From: VKMB-3413 sp041027365
GTDB lineage: Bacteria > Pseudomonadota > Alphaproteobacteria > Rhizobiales > Rhizobiaceae
DNA: 64,000 nucleotides
NCBI RefSeq assembly: GCF_041027365.1
Contig: NZ_JBFTEH010000008.1
Location: 1-64,000 of the forward strand
Direction: 5' to 3'
Below the pieces are notes generated by a model. The model had not been told where the DNA came from. It worked only from the letters and a program-made list of their open reading frames with translations, and searched no databases. The translations under genes and the position numbers were made by a program. This document shows, piece after piece, positions 1 to 7,363 of this stretch (within the stretch, counting starts at the first letter, position 1; each line of letters opens with the position of its first letter).

Positions 1-191
1 ACTACCTGCCGCCCTACAGTCCCGACTTCAACCCGATCGAGATGGCCTTCTCCAAGCTCAAGTCGCTCCTGCGTGCGAGAGCCGAACGGTCTGTCGACGC
101 GCTCTGGGATGCCCTCGGCGCGGTCCTCCCGCTCTTCGAGCCCGAAGAGTGCGCCAACTACTTCGCGGCTGCAGGATATGAACCGGATTAA
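1..191 (+). mobile_element. IS630-family transposase, C-terminal fragment
   Basis: The reading frame from base 3 to the TAA at 189-191 encodes LPPYSPDFNPIEMAFSKLK and a further ~40 residues. The YSPDFNPIE stretch, carrying the last acidic residue of the DDE catalytic triad, is the hallmark of the IS630/Tc1-mariner group. Only the final ~62 residues are inside the window, so whether the copy is intact cannot be judged. No terminal inverted repeat could be confirmed after the stop codon. Confidence 0.85.
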
Positions 192-204
192 GCCGGACCT
201 GCTC

Positions 205-450
205 TAGTGCGCGGACTCATCGTGCATTGATCCGGATGTGGACGGCGGCGAGCTTGAGCACTGCCAGGAAGTTTTCGGCGTGCCGATCGTAGCGGGTCGC
301 AAGGCCTCGATCTGTTTGATGTGATTGAAGAAGCGTTCGACTCGGTTGCGCCGGCGGTAGGCCTAGCGGCTGAAGGCGAAGGTGTCGCTGCGGATCGAGC
401 GCGGCGGAATGTTCGCCCGCTCGCGGTGCTGCCTCGCTGGATAAGACATT
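205..450 (-). pseudogene. IS5-family (IS427-like) transposase C-terminal remnant
   Basis: Read on the minus strand, one frame gives RQHRERANIPPRSIRSDTF, then a TAG stop, then AYRRRNRVERFFNHIKQIE. A different frame continues with LATRYDRHAENFLAVLKLA and ends at 217. RNRVERFFNxIK followed by ATRYDK is the conserved DDE-domain end of IS5-type transposases. The in-frame stop and the frame change within about 30 codons show it is dead. It abuts the IS630 fragment, so this spot has taken repeated insertions. Confidence 0.8.
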
Positions 451-506
451 AAAGCGATGGAGAGCCAAAATTTACCATATCGGGTGATCTCAAACAGTGC
501 CTCTTT

Positions 507-571
507 TGTGCAAGACACGAACAATGCATATGTAAGGGGGCACGATGAAGCCGAACAAGAGGCGCTAGTCC
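507..571 (+). pseudogene. Decayed copy of the leader and first codons of the gene at 1866
   Basis: Bases 507-528 read TGTGCAAGACAC, two variable bases, ACAATGCA, exactly as at 1831-1852. After about 16 bases an ATG at 544 starts MKPNKRR followed by TAG; the intact gene at 1866 starts MRKPNRERLS. Leader spacing and first codons are thus shared, but this copy stops after seven codons. It may be a duplicated gene start left by rearrangement, or a shared promoter module now serving the gene at 666. No other remains of the downstream coding region are obvious. Confidence 0.5.
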
Positions 572-665
572 CATCGTTCCGTTCCTGGCGACCGACAATT
601 GTCCAGGGCCGGTGAAACAACAGCACCCGGGCCGCGTAGAGACGGCCTGTCAGGAGGTTAGAAAG

Positions 666-1592
666 ATGTCGTTGAAAAAATTCCCCCTTATCGTTTCCGC
701 CGAGGCTTTGGCTTGCGCGGATACGAAGCGCCCAGCCGTTTTCGACAAGCAGATGCTCGAGAAGGCCTTGGACGGCCTGAACCTGAGGCCGGTGGACCTG
801 CTGCGCCTGGCGCGTTGGGCGGAGGAGCGACTTTCCCACGAGTTCGACCTGTCGCCGAGCGCATCGGTCAACGCAGAAGTTCACGTGATGTCCCGGGTGG
901 TCTGGAGGGGGCCCGACTTGCCATGCCATGTCGTCATCCGCCGCGTCGCCGGAGGCTGGCACCTGCGTCATGTGGCCCGGGCGCCGGATCACGTCGAACC
1001 GCAGCCGGAGACCAAGATCCTGCTCCTTACCGATCGGCAGCAAGCGCTGTCGCTAGCGGCAACAGGCCTGAATCAGGTGATTCCCGATACCCACGCGCCG
1101 GCCGAGTTGAACGTTCCGATCCCGAAGGGCGAGGATCCGGACGGGATCGAGGCGTTGCAGGATCCCCTGGGGCGTCGCGGGAAATACAAGGTTGTCGCCA
1201 GGGACCTTATCTTCCTTTCCCGCAGGCTGGAGCGTCGGCTTGAGAGGCAGGGCGTCCACGAGCGTTACCGCGTCGGAGTCACCCTCAGGTACGCTCCTGG
1301 CGGCCCCTCTAGCAAATCATACGGCTTCTCCGTCGCCTCGAACGAGATTGAAATTCGGCGGGCCGCGAGGGGATGGGTCCTGGCGAAAGTTCAAGATCGT
1401 CGCGCCTTCCCGGGCCAGTCGGACAAGCTGTCGATCCAAGTTCCGACGTCGGCTCTCGACGCTCTGACGCGGAGTCGTTTCCGGGGAACCGGGACTGTGG
1501 GGCAGGAGGTAAATCTTATTCGCAAGGTCAAGGCGACGCGGATCTCGAAAGCAGACCAGAACGCCCTCGATCTGATCGGGTTTCCCGGCTGA
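666..1592 (+). CDS. Hypothetical protein with possible internal duplication (308 aa)
   Basis: Unrecognised, probably soluble protein; no signal peptide or membrane segment. The ATG at 666 is chosen because AGGAGG sits 7 bases upstream; the frame is open a little further but without a ribosome-binding site. Two parts look alike: residues around 95-135 contain VVIRRVAGGWHLRHVAR and those around 225-265 contain IEIRRAARGWVLAKV, each followed by a K[IL]-type strand, suggesting a duplicated beta-rich domain. Long charged stretches (RRLERRLERQ) fall between. A terminator follows at 1611. Codon use is GC-rich, unlike the more AT-rich neighbour at 1866. Function unknown. Confidence 0.7.
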   Translation: MSLKKFPLIVSAEALACADTKRPAVFDKQMLEKALDGLNLRPVDLLRLARWAEERLSHEFDLSPSASVNAEVHVMSRVVWRGPDLPCHVVIRRVAGGWHLRHVARAPDHVEPQPETKILLLTDRQQALSLAATGLNQVIPDTHAPAELNVPIPKGEDPDGIEALQDPLGRRGKYKVVARDLIFLSRRLERRLERQGVHERYRVGVTLRYAPGGPSSKSYGFSVASNEIEIRRAARGWVLAKVQDRRAFPGQSDKLSIQVPTSALDALTRSRFRGTGTVGQEVNLIRKVKATRISKADQNALDLIGFPG

Positions 1593-1610
1593 GAGTCGCA
1601 AGTCTATGAA

Positions 1611-1640
1611 AAGGCTGCTCACGAGCAGCCTTTGCTTGTT
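1611..1640 (+). terminator. Intrinsic terminator after the gene at 666
   Basis: AAGGCTGCT, loop CACG, AGCAGCCTT (1611-1632) forms a perfect 9-bp stem followed by a T-rich run (TGCTTGTT). It lies 19 bases after the stop codon. Confidence 0.75.
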
Positions 1641-1830
1641 CTGATCGGGACATGTACTATAGGCGCGCTGAGACCTGCGACGACCACAGCGAATGATGGC
1701 GGGGTGACGACCTCCGTCACGATTTGGCAGTCCGCGCCTGAACTGCCCATTTGCGCCGATCTCTTGTTCCTCACCGTGTCAAATACCAAAGCGTTAACCA
1801 ACATCCCGTATGTCGTTTTCGTGAAGCTTG

Positions 1831-1852
1831 TGTGCAAGACACATACAATGCA
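1831..1852 (+). promoter_or_regulatory. Leader motif (likely promoter or operator) of the RHH-like gene
   Basis: TGTGCAAGACAC, two bases, ACAATGCA. The ATACAATG part resembles a -10 box; CTTG(TGTG)CAAG at 1828-1837 is a short inverted repeat that could bind a dimeric regulator. The same motif with the same spacing occurs at 507-528, the only direct support for function. No convincing -35 box is seen. Confidence 0.4.
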
Positions 1853-1865
1853 AAAAGGAGGAGCC

Positions 1866-2420
1866 ATGAGGAAGCCGAACAGGGAGCGACTGTCGGTCAC
1901 CGTGACACTCAAGAAGGAAGTCCTAGACATGTTGAATGTGTACTGCGAAAAGCACGGGAGCCGTTCTGTTGGCCTAGAACGTAAGATCATCCGGCATGAG
2001 TTCATGATTTCGATGGCGGATCTTTCCAAGATATCGAAATCGGATTTCCGACTTCTCTGTCAGGCGGCAACAATCCACGGGCTCGACAGCGATCATGATC
2101 CGGCCCGCAATTTGAAATATGTCGTGTACTTTGATATGCAGCAGAACCGCGACGTCAAGGAAGATATTCTGTCGAAGCCCCTCGGATACTTCGAAGACGA
2201 TAGCGATGAAACCCGCTCAGAGTACATCGAAAGGCTTGACGAGGAGTTCGCCGCTCTCGAGCATCTGTCCGCTGTGCTTCGCGACCTCGGCACCGTTGAG
2301 CTGTACGCACTGCTTGAGGCAGTCGAAGAGGTGCTTGCAGCAAAAGAGCGCGACCCGGAGGAGGTCTGCGCGGCCGTTTACGCGTCCAAGGTCAACGTTT
2401 CCAAGCCGCTCGCGTCTTAA
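1866..2420 (+). CDS. Ribbon-helix-helix-like N-terminus, uncharacterised protein (184 aa)
   Basis: The ATG at 1866 follows AAGGAGGAG closely, an unusually strong ribosome-binding site, so the long upstream open frame is ignored. Residues 7-25 (RERLSVTVTLKKEVLDMLN) look like a ribbon-helix-helix: a short basic beta strand then a helix, as in Arc/CopG-type DNA-binding proteins. From about residue 95 the protein is very acidic (FEDDSDETRSEYIERLDEE) and predicted helical; this part is unrecognised. It may be an autoregulator binding the motif at 1831-1852, but that is inference. Its base composition is more AT-rich than most of the window, consistent with acquisition. Confidence 0.65.
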   Translation: MRKPNRERLSVTVTLKKEVLDMLNVYCEKHGSRSVGLERKIIRHEFMISMADLSKISKSDFRLLCQAATIHGLDSDHDPARNLKYVVYFDMQQNRDVKEDILSKPLGYFEDDSDETRSEYIERLDEEFAALEHLSAVLRDLGTVELYALLEAVEEVLAAKERDPEEVCAAVYASKVNVSKPLAS

Positions 2421-2534
2421 GGCTGGAGATCGCCAGAGCGCTACGAAGCAATGTCCGGAAAGTAACCTGGTCAGGAGCGGCTCAGACAGACGTGGTGTCG
2501 CCGTTATACTAGAGCGAAGTGGGAAGTTACCATT

Positions 2535-3233
2535 ATGAAAGTGTCAAAATCATATCACCCGACGGTTCCGGAGATGCCCGTATACCGCGTCGACCATGCT
2601 CGGATCCCCGGTACGGACGGTGGGGAGTGGTTTTTCGACTACAAGCTCGGTCCTGGTCAGCTCTTTGTCACTGTCCGCCTTCCCGAAGGCCGACGGCTGA
2701 GCCGAAGCGATTTCGTGCACGACGAGGGGGGCTGGCACGATGTGTTGCTTAGCAACTCGGTCCCGGATGGCGACGAGGGTAGAACCTTGTCAACCCTGAT
2801 CGGAACATACGACGAGGGTACCGGTCGCTATCACGGCGGCCTCTCCCTGTTAGAGATCGCTTCGCAAGTCCGGCGCTGGGCAGGAAATGTCATCGAAGAA
2901 CGCGTAAGCGCCGAGATTCCGCGGTGGGAACGTCGGAACCCCCCGATGGTCGGCGTGATCACAGAGCAGTGGAACAAAGAGATTTCGTTGCACGCGGAGG
3001 CTCGGATGACTGCGCCTCCCATCATTGACGACAGCATAGTTGAAGTCGTCAACACCTACGCGATCGACGACGACCACGTGATTGAAATCGCTATAGATCT
3101 GGCGGCAGCCCTTGAGCGCCGTCTCGACGACCGGGGCTACGGCGAGATCTCGCGCATCCTCATCATTGATCGCACAGAAGGCCGGCGCGAGACCTTGATC
3201 GACTACTTGTATCAAGCGTCGGTCGCGGAGTGA
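2535..3233 (+). CDS. Hypothetical protein (232 aa)
   Basis: Unrecognised soluble protein without signal peptide or membrane segments. The ATG at 2535 has only a weak GGGAAG upstream. A possible -10 box TATACT lies at 2508-2513 in the 114-bp gap after the preceding gene. The N-terminal half is rich in Gly, Asp and aromatic residues (DGGEWFFDYKLGPGQLFVTV), the C-terminal half alternates acidic helices and short strands. Its stop codon overlaps the GTG start of the next gene, so the two are probably translated together and may act together. Confidence 0.6.
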   Translation: MKVSKSYHPTVPEMPVYRVDHARIPGTDGGEWFFDYKLGPGQLFVTVRLPEGRRLSRSDFVHDEGGWHDVLLSNSVPDGDEGRTLSTLIGTYDEGTGRYHGGLSLLEIASQVRRWAGNVIEERVSAEIPRWERRNPPMVGVITEQWNKEISLHAEARMTAPPIIDDSIVEVVNTYAIDDDHVIEIAIDLAAALERRLDDRGYGEISRILIIDRTEGRRETLIDYLYQASVAE

Positions 3234-3430
3234 CGACCGAAAGCGTCCGCCGCCTCGTCGCCGCTGCCTACCCGGCCGCTTTCGCGTGGCCCGCTCACGC
3301 CGTCAGGCGGGGCATCACGAGCGCTTACGTCAACGACGTCCTGCATGGCCGCCGGGAGTCAGGCGGCCTCATCCTCGCTGCGCTTTGGCTCCGGCGAGTC
3401 GTCTCATATCACCCCGTCGCGGCAGCCTGA
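3230..3430 (+). CDS. Small Cro/CI-type helix-turn-helix protein (66 aa)
   Basis: GTG start overlapping the previous stop by 4 bases. Residues 30-52, with AYVNDVLHGRRESGGLILAA and then LWLRRVV, match the second half of XRE-family helix-turn-helix domains (consensus ..YVSxVLxGRRxPGxxIL..LGL). Small proteins of this kind are common in alphaproteobacterial prophages and islands, where they regulate adjacent genes. The N-terminal part is short and Ala-rich, so the first helices may be degenerate. DNA-binding role inferred from the motif only. Confidence 0.6.
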   Translation: MTTESVRRLVAAAYPAAFAWPAHAVRRGITSAYVNDVLHGRRESGGLILAALWLRRVVSYHPVAAA

Positions 3431-3458
3431 TCGGCGGCGACAACACAAGGAGAGAAGC

Positions 3459-3653
3459 ATGACGATCGAAATCATTTCCGGACCCGAGGAGCTTTTCCGG
3501 GGCAGCTGCACGCGCTGCGGGACGACATTCCGCTGCACGTGGGCAGATCGATTCAACGACGAGGGCGGCGACGATTACCTCAATGTCGACTGCCCGGTCT
3601 GCAAGGCCGAGACCTACGCGGTCCGCATCGACGAGGCCGCCGAGGCCGCCTGA
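3459..3653 (+). CDS. Small zinc-ribbon protein (64 aa)
   Basis: ATG at 3459 preceded by AGGAGAGAAG. The product carries CTRCG at residues 17-21 and DCPVCK at 47-52, two CxxC pairs about 30 residues apart as in a zinc ribbon, and an acidic C-terminus. Such proteins recur in the small-gene clusters of rhizobial prophages; no specific function is known to me. It opens a run of overlapping small genes to 5301. Confidence 0.6.
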   Translation: MTIEIISGPEELFRGSCTRCGTTFRCTWADRFNDEGGDDYLNVDCPVCKAETYAVRIDEAAEAA

Positions 3654-3695
3654 TCGGGCGGCTTGCGGCTTTCCAACACCAGACGACAATCACGC

Positions 3696-4070
3696 ATGAC
3701 CGGCGCGGGCGGAGAAGGCCCAGTGAGAGCGCCGGTCGAGGAGAAGAGTCCTTATGATCACCACCAACCACGACCCGACCCGATCTACGACGACCGCGGC
3801 AAGCGCGATCTCGTCGGCGAGACGATGAGGCGCATGGCGCCTTTCGAAGGCGTCCCCCGTCGCTCCGAAGCTCGACCTCCTCCCGTTTGGTTTGGCCGCC
3901 GCCGGCGCGTCCTTCGCCCTCATGAACGCCCTCAGCGCACAGCTCGTATCTGTCGGCCCCTCTCCGGCACGACGGAGCCGATCGCCACGGCGGCGGAGCG
4001 TAAGCGGGAGAAGGCGCGGGCGGCGAAGAAGCGGCAGCGGCAGGCGCGGCGGGCGGGGAGGGCGGCATGA
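3696..4070 (+). CDS. Doubtful small gene of the prophage-like cluster
   Basis: The frame ending at 4070 is supported at its 3' end, where TGA overlaps the ATG of the next gene (4067), and by a lysine/arginine-rich tail (AAERKREKARAAKKRQRQ) typical of such genes. The start is unclear: 3696 has no ribosome-binding site, while ATG 3754 has GAGAAGAG upstream but lies in another frame and stops after 24 codons, suggesting a frameshift near 3780. Either the gene is broken or the start is misplaced. Confidence 0.35.
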   Translation: MTGAGGEGPVRAPVEEKSPYDHHQPRPDPIYDDRGKRDLVGETMRRMAPFEGVPRRSEARPPPVWFGRRRRVLRPHERPQRTARICRPLSGTTEPIATAAERKREKARAAKKRQRQARRAGRAA

Positions 4071-4339
4071 CAGGCACCGTCGACCTTGCCGCCGTCGCGA
4101 TCGTCGCAGCCTTGTCGCTCGCTCTCCGACAGAAGCGCGGCGGCCGCATGTCCAAGGCTGAACTCGACGCCGTCTTCATGGGCGCCGGCATGTGGCCCTT
4201 CATACTCTCCGTGGTCGTCCTTGGAGCAGCCGGCCTCGCCGCACTACACCCTGTCTGCTGCGTCGCCTGCATCATCGTCGGTACCCGGCCGGCGTCGCCT
4301 TTGCAGGCGCTGGCAGCGGTGAAAGGGGTGCTGGCATGA
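4067..4339 (+). CDS. Small membrane protein (90 aa)
   Basis: The ATG overlaps the preceding stop (ATGA) and its own stop overlaps the next ATG at 4336. Two hydrophobic segments are visible, residues 5-20 (VDLAAVAIVAALSLAL) and about 43-70 (MWPFILSVVVLGAAGLAAL then a Cys-rich VCCVACIIVG), separated by a basic stretch, so a two-pass inner-membrane protein is likely. Family not recognised. Holin-like roles occur for small two-pass phage proteins but nothing here proves it. Confidence 0.5.
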   Translation: MTGTVDLAAVAIVAALSLALRQKRGGRMSKAELDAVFMGAGMWPFILSVVVLGAAGLAALHPVCCVACIIVGTRPASPLQALAAVKGVLA

Positions 4340-4695
4340 CCATCCCCTCCGAGTTCGGCTCCTCCTATAACGCCATCGCCGATGAGCTTCGCCAGCGGGG
4401 CGTCCAGTTCCCCCTCGGCGGCTTCTCGCCTGGACTTTACTCAGTCGTCTGCCGGTCATGCGCCCGCCGGTTCGAAGGCGACAAGCGGGCGATGCAGTGC
4501 CTGCCGTGCGCGCTGGCGAAGGCAGTGGCCGCCGATCGTAATGTCGAGGCGGCTCGGCGGGACGGCGAAGTCCAGGGTTACCGGAAGGCGGTCTCTGATC
4601 TCATCGAAGGCGAGCGTCGTCGGTATGACACCGGCGACGAGATCGTCATCGAGACCGTGATCGGCGTCGGCGGAATGAAGACGGGGAGGGCGTGA
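4336..4695 (+). CDS. Small zinc-finger-type protein (120 aa region)
   Basis: Starts at ATG 4336, overlapping the previous stop by 4 bases, and ends at TGA 4693-4695, whose last base begins the next gene's ATG. Residues about 38-58 contain CRSCARRF and MQCLPCAL, two CxxC pairs that probably bind zinc; the remainder is a charged helix. The tight overlap chain (4067, 4336, 4695) points to one transcript. No known function. Confidence 0.55.
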   Translation: MTIPSEFGSSYNAIADELRQRGVQFPLGGFSPGLYSVVCRSCARRFEGDKRAMQCLPCALAKAVAADRNVEAARRDGEVQGYRKAVSDLIEGERRRYDTGDEIVIETVIGVGGMKTGRA

Positions 4696-5301
4696 TGCTG
4701 TCGGCAAAAGACGTCTACGAACTGCGGCTGTCGCCAGACGACCGGGATTCCGCCCGCGACCGCGAAGCGTGCAGCCGCCCCGTCGTCGTCGATCCGCTCA
4801 CTTGGTCGCAGCGCGGCAAGGGCCTACCCCGACTACGGCACCGTCCTCGCCGGCGTCGGCCGTCGCTTCCGGCCGTTCTACCTGCCCAGCCGCGACCTTC
4901 GCACCTGGCAGGCGATCTGTTCCGGGAAAAACGGCGTTGAGGCGAAGCGGAACAGGGAATTCTTGGAGCCGGATCGCGCCGCCGGGCGGACGTGGGACGG
5001 CCGAGATCTCAAGGTCTATGACGTCGTTGAGTGGGGATGGTGCGAGTACCGTCGGCGGCGCACTGACAGCGAGCATCACTGGGGCGTCGTCGTCGAGATC
5101 AGCGACGAACGGCTGGTCTTGTGGGAGCACAAGACGCTCGCCCAGGCGGTCAAGGCGTCCTGGGCGGGAAAGGTCGCGGCGGTCCGGAACGAGCACGCGC
5201 TGCCGGTGAGGCGGCGACTGTGGGAGGAGAAGCAGGCGCTTGGGCCGCCGCCGGAGCCGATCGAGGATGATGACCTGGAGGTGCTGGGGCTGTTGGGGTG
5301 A
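4695..5301 (+). pseudogene. Small phage-type gene split by an apparent frameshift
   Basis: ATG 4695 starts MLSAKDVYELRLSPDDRDSA and stays convincing to about 4810 (DPLTWSQRGKG). The plausible continuation is then in the +1 frame: RAYPDYGTVLAGVGRRFRPF, followed by TWQAICSGKNGVEAKRN and DGRDLKVYDVVEWGWCEY, to the stop at 5301. The second frame has no good start of its own (only TTG 4963 inside it). The simplest reading is one ~200-residue gene with a 1-base indel near 4800-4830; a sequencing error or translational frameshift is possible. The conserved-looking C-terminal part contains an SH3-like strand pattern (DVVEWGWCEYRRRR). Function unknown. Confidence 0.5.
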
Positions 5302-5368
5302 GCCTGTTGGATCGATCGTGAGTTGCGTGATATCCCTTCGGACGTAGCGCGACACTGCGGTCGATCCG

Positions 5369-6142
5369 ATGAAGTTGAAGAAGCCAGAGAACTCGAACCC
5401 TGTCGCCGACCTGTCGGATATGCAATCGAGCGTAGGCCACAGGGAAGATGACAAGGTCGACTTCAAGGTCGAACTCACGTTCGGATCCTCCGAAATCCCG
5501 CTAGATGGCCGCATCTTCGAGGTCGCCGTTCGAAAAGCAGTCCTTCGGCTTCAATATGAAGGAGTCGACATCGATCCCGGTAGCCGATACGGCCAGAGGA
5601 AGCTCGAGAACGAGATTTCGACCAGCGTTACAACTACCGACAAGAGCACAGGACAGATCAGCGCAAGCGCTGCCGCGAAAGCGAAAGCCTCTGGATCTGC
5701 GACCACGATGCCTGCCGCGGATCTTTCAGCCGAGGCCGGCGCTAGCGCTTCCTATAGTAGAGAGCGGTCCCAGTCGCGGGTGACGGATCACGTGACTAAG
5801 ACGCATCGCGTTACCGCTCTGGGCGGAGATCGTTGGCAACTGCAGGAGCCGGCGGATAAGGCGGTCCTCGATGGCACCTACATTCACTCCGACCCACTCT
5901 GCACATTCACGGCGATCTCTGGCGCGAATCGGCATGGCATTTCCGCGATCGTCTCGGTGCGGCAGCGCGATCTGAACATCGTTCCTAACCCCGACCGCAT
6001 GGCGCTGATCGGGCGAACGAAAACCCGGGACAAACTGATCGCGATCCTTCTGGCAAAGGCCATCCACCGGCACCTGGAAGCGGAGGAGACTTACCAGGGT
6101 CTGGTAGATGTGTCGGTCTCTCGTTGCGAGACCGATGACTAG
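5369..6142 (+). CDS. Hypothetical protein, first gene of a two-gene island module (257 aa)
   Basis: Unrecognised protein without signal peptide or membrane segment. ATG at 5369 has no strong ribosome-binding site. Residues ~40-75 form a compact domain (KVELTFGSSEIPLDGRIFEV), residues ~88-145 are a low-complexity Ala/Ser/Thr/Lys region (ISASAAAKAKASGSATT) that looks like a flexible linker, and the C-terminal ~110 residues (VTALGGDRWQLQEPADKAVL onward) form a second folded part. Its last 8 bases overlap the start of the pentapeptide-repeat gene, so the two are almost certainly co-translated. Together they occupy the slot next to the integrase, a common place for cargo genes. Function unknown. 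Confidence 0.65.
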   Translation: MKLKKPENSNPVADLSDMQSSVGHREDDKVDFKVELTFGSSEIPLDGRIFEVAVRKAVLRLQYEGVDIDPGSRYGQRKLENEISTSVTTTDKSTGQISASAAAKAKASGSATTMPAADLSAEAGASASYSRERSQSRVTDHVTKTHRVTALGGDRWQLQEPADKAVLDGTYIHSDPLCTFTAISGANRHGISAIVSVRQRDLNIVPNPDRMALIGRTKTRDKLIAILLAKAIHRHLEAEETYQGLVDVSVSRCETDD

Positions 6143-7223
6143 GGGACTCCTGGAATTCGATCTTCCGGCAGCGGTCATCAAGGACCTGGAAGCGAAGATA
6201 AGGACGAAGAAGACCAGTTTCGGCGAGTTGGTCGCGGTGTTCGATTTGGACCCGAAGCGCGACTTCCGGCACGCCGATCTCCGGCAGATCGACTTCTCGA
6301 ACACGGACATTCGTGGCTTCGACTTCCATGGGGCGGATCTCCGGGGCGCGATGGGTTCGAACGTCCGCTGGGACGATACGACCCTCCTCGACGGAGCGGA
6401 GGTTTCCGGGTCGCTCTTCGCCCATCGCATCCGGCAGCAAGAGCTTCTCAATGCGAACGACGCCGTGAAGGCGATGTTCAACCGTCTGAGATCTGAGCAT
6501 TGGTCTAGAAGTATAGACTGGGTAGCGCATAATCTGAAGCCATCATCCAAGACGCGGGATCAGGCGGTCACGGTAGCAGCCGCACTCTTCGCAGATGCGG
6601 ACGATCAGTTTCTGAAAAGCAGCCTGCTGTTCTTTATCTCAAGAGGCTTTGATCGCCGGGGAGATTATCGCGATTTCCTGATCGATACGTTCAATCATTC
6701 GTACGAAGACAAGAAGATGCGCCGGGCGGTCATTTCCGCGATGCGGGACTTTTTCTCGGCATCCCCGGCAGTTTTCGAGATCTTGAAGTCGGAAATCGCC
6801 CGAACGTCCGGCGAGGATCAGCGCCAAGTCCTCGTCGCGGTCGGACGGTCTCCGCTGGCGGGACGAGATCGGGATGAGGTCATGTATCTCGTCCGGAGAC
6901 ACGCCGAGCCGTCAAATCGTCGAGCATACGTCGGAGCTGTCGCAGGACGCATTGGAAGCGAGTACGCTTTCGTCATGCGAGATCCATGGTCTCGCATCCC
7001 GTACGATATCGAGGAAACCGTTCTGGAACTGGACGTCCGGCGTCTCGCCTCAGAATGGCTCCGCCACAGCAGCACCTTCTCCACCGAAGACCTCGCCTGG
7101 GCGAACTCGCTCTCAGGGGAGCGCCACGTCTTCGACCGCATCCTCAGCATCTACGATGAGATGAGAACCCAAGGCTTCACGGTCACCGTTGAGCCGCTGG
7201 AGAACCTAAGCTGGATCACGTAG
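6135..7223 (+). CDS. Pentapeptide-repeat protein with helical C-terminal domain (362 aa)
   Basis: Starts at ATG 6135 inside the end of the preceding gene. Residues ~40-80 contain degenerate pentapeptide repeats (DFRHADLRQIDFSNTDIRGF, then DFHGADLRGA), which usually form a short right-handed beta-helix. The following ~270 residues are helical with HEAT-like pairing (DQAVTVAAALFADADDQFLK, MRRAVISAMRDFF, DQRQVLVAVGRSPL). A short pentapeptide stack plus helical repeats would suit binding to a protein partner; no enzyme motif is visible. Co-occurrence with the overlapping upstream gene in a mobile element makes a defence or toxin-antitoxin role possible, but this is inference only. Confidence 0.65.
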   Translation: MTRGLLEFDLPAAVIKDLEAKIRTKKTSFGELVAVFDLDPKRDFRHADLRQIDFSNTDIRGFDFHGADLRGAMGSNVRWDDTTLLDGAEVSGSLFAHRIRQQELLNANDAVKAMFNRLRSEHWSRSIDWVAHNLKPSSKTRDQAVTVAAALFADADDQFLKSSLLFFISRGFDRRGDYRDFLIDTFNHSYEDKKMRRAVISAMRDFFSASPAVFEILKSEIARTSGEDQRQVLVAVGRSPLAGRDRDEVMYLVRRHAEPSNRRAYVGAVAGRIGSEYAFVMRDPWSRIPYDIEETVLELDVRRLASEWLRHSSTFSTEDLAWANSLSGERHVFDRILSIYDEMRTQGFTVTVEPLENLSWIT

Positions 7224-7230
7224 GCTCATC

Positions 7231-7287
7231 TTTCGACCCAGGCTGTGTCGAAAGGCTGGGTCGAAACAGCATCTTCTTGGGTCGAAA
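7231..7287. repeat. Cluster of TGGGTCGAAA repeats before the integrase gene
   Basis: TGGGTCGAAA occurs at 7257-7266 and 7278-7287, inverted (TTTCGACCCA) at 7231-7240, and with one change (TGTGTCGAAA) at 7244-7253. Four copies in 57 bases within the 140-base gap upstream of the integrase suggest binding sites for a regulator or for the recombinase arm-binding domain. The outer inverted pair could also form a hairpin that ends transcription of the two-gene module. Confidence 0.6.
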
Positions 7288-7363
7288 CCCGGCACGTTAA
7301 CCCTGCCAGCCGATTTCACTGAGCATCGCGCTGGCGCGGCTTGCCGCCGAGTCGGGGATCCGC

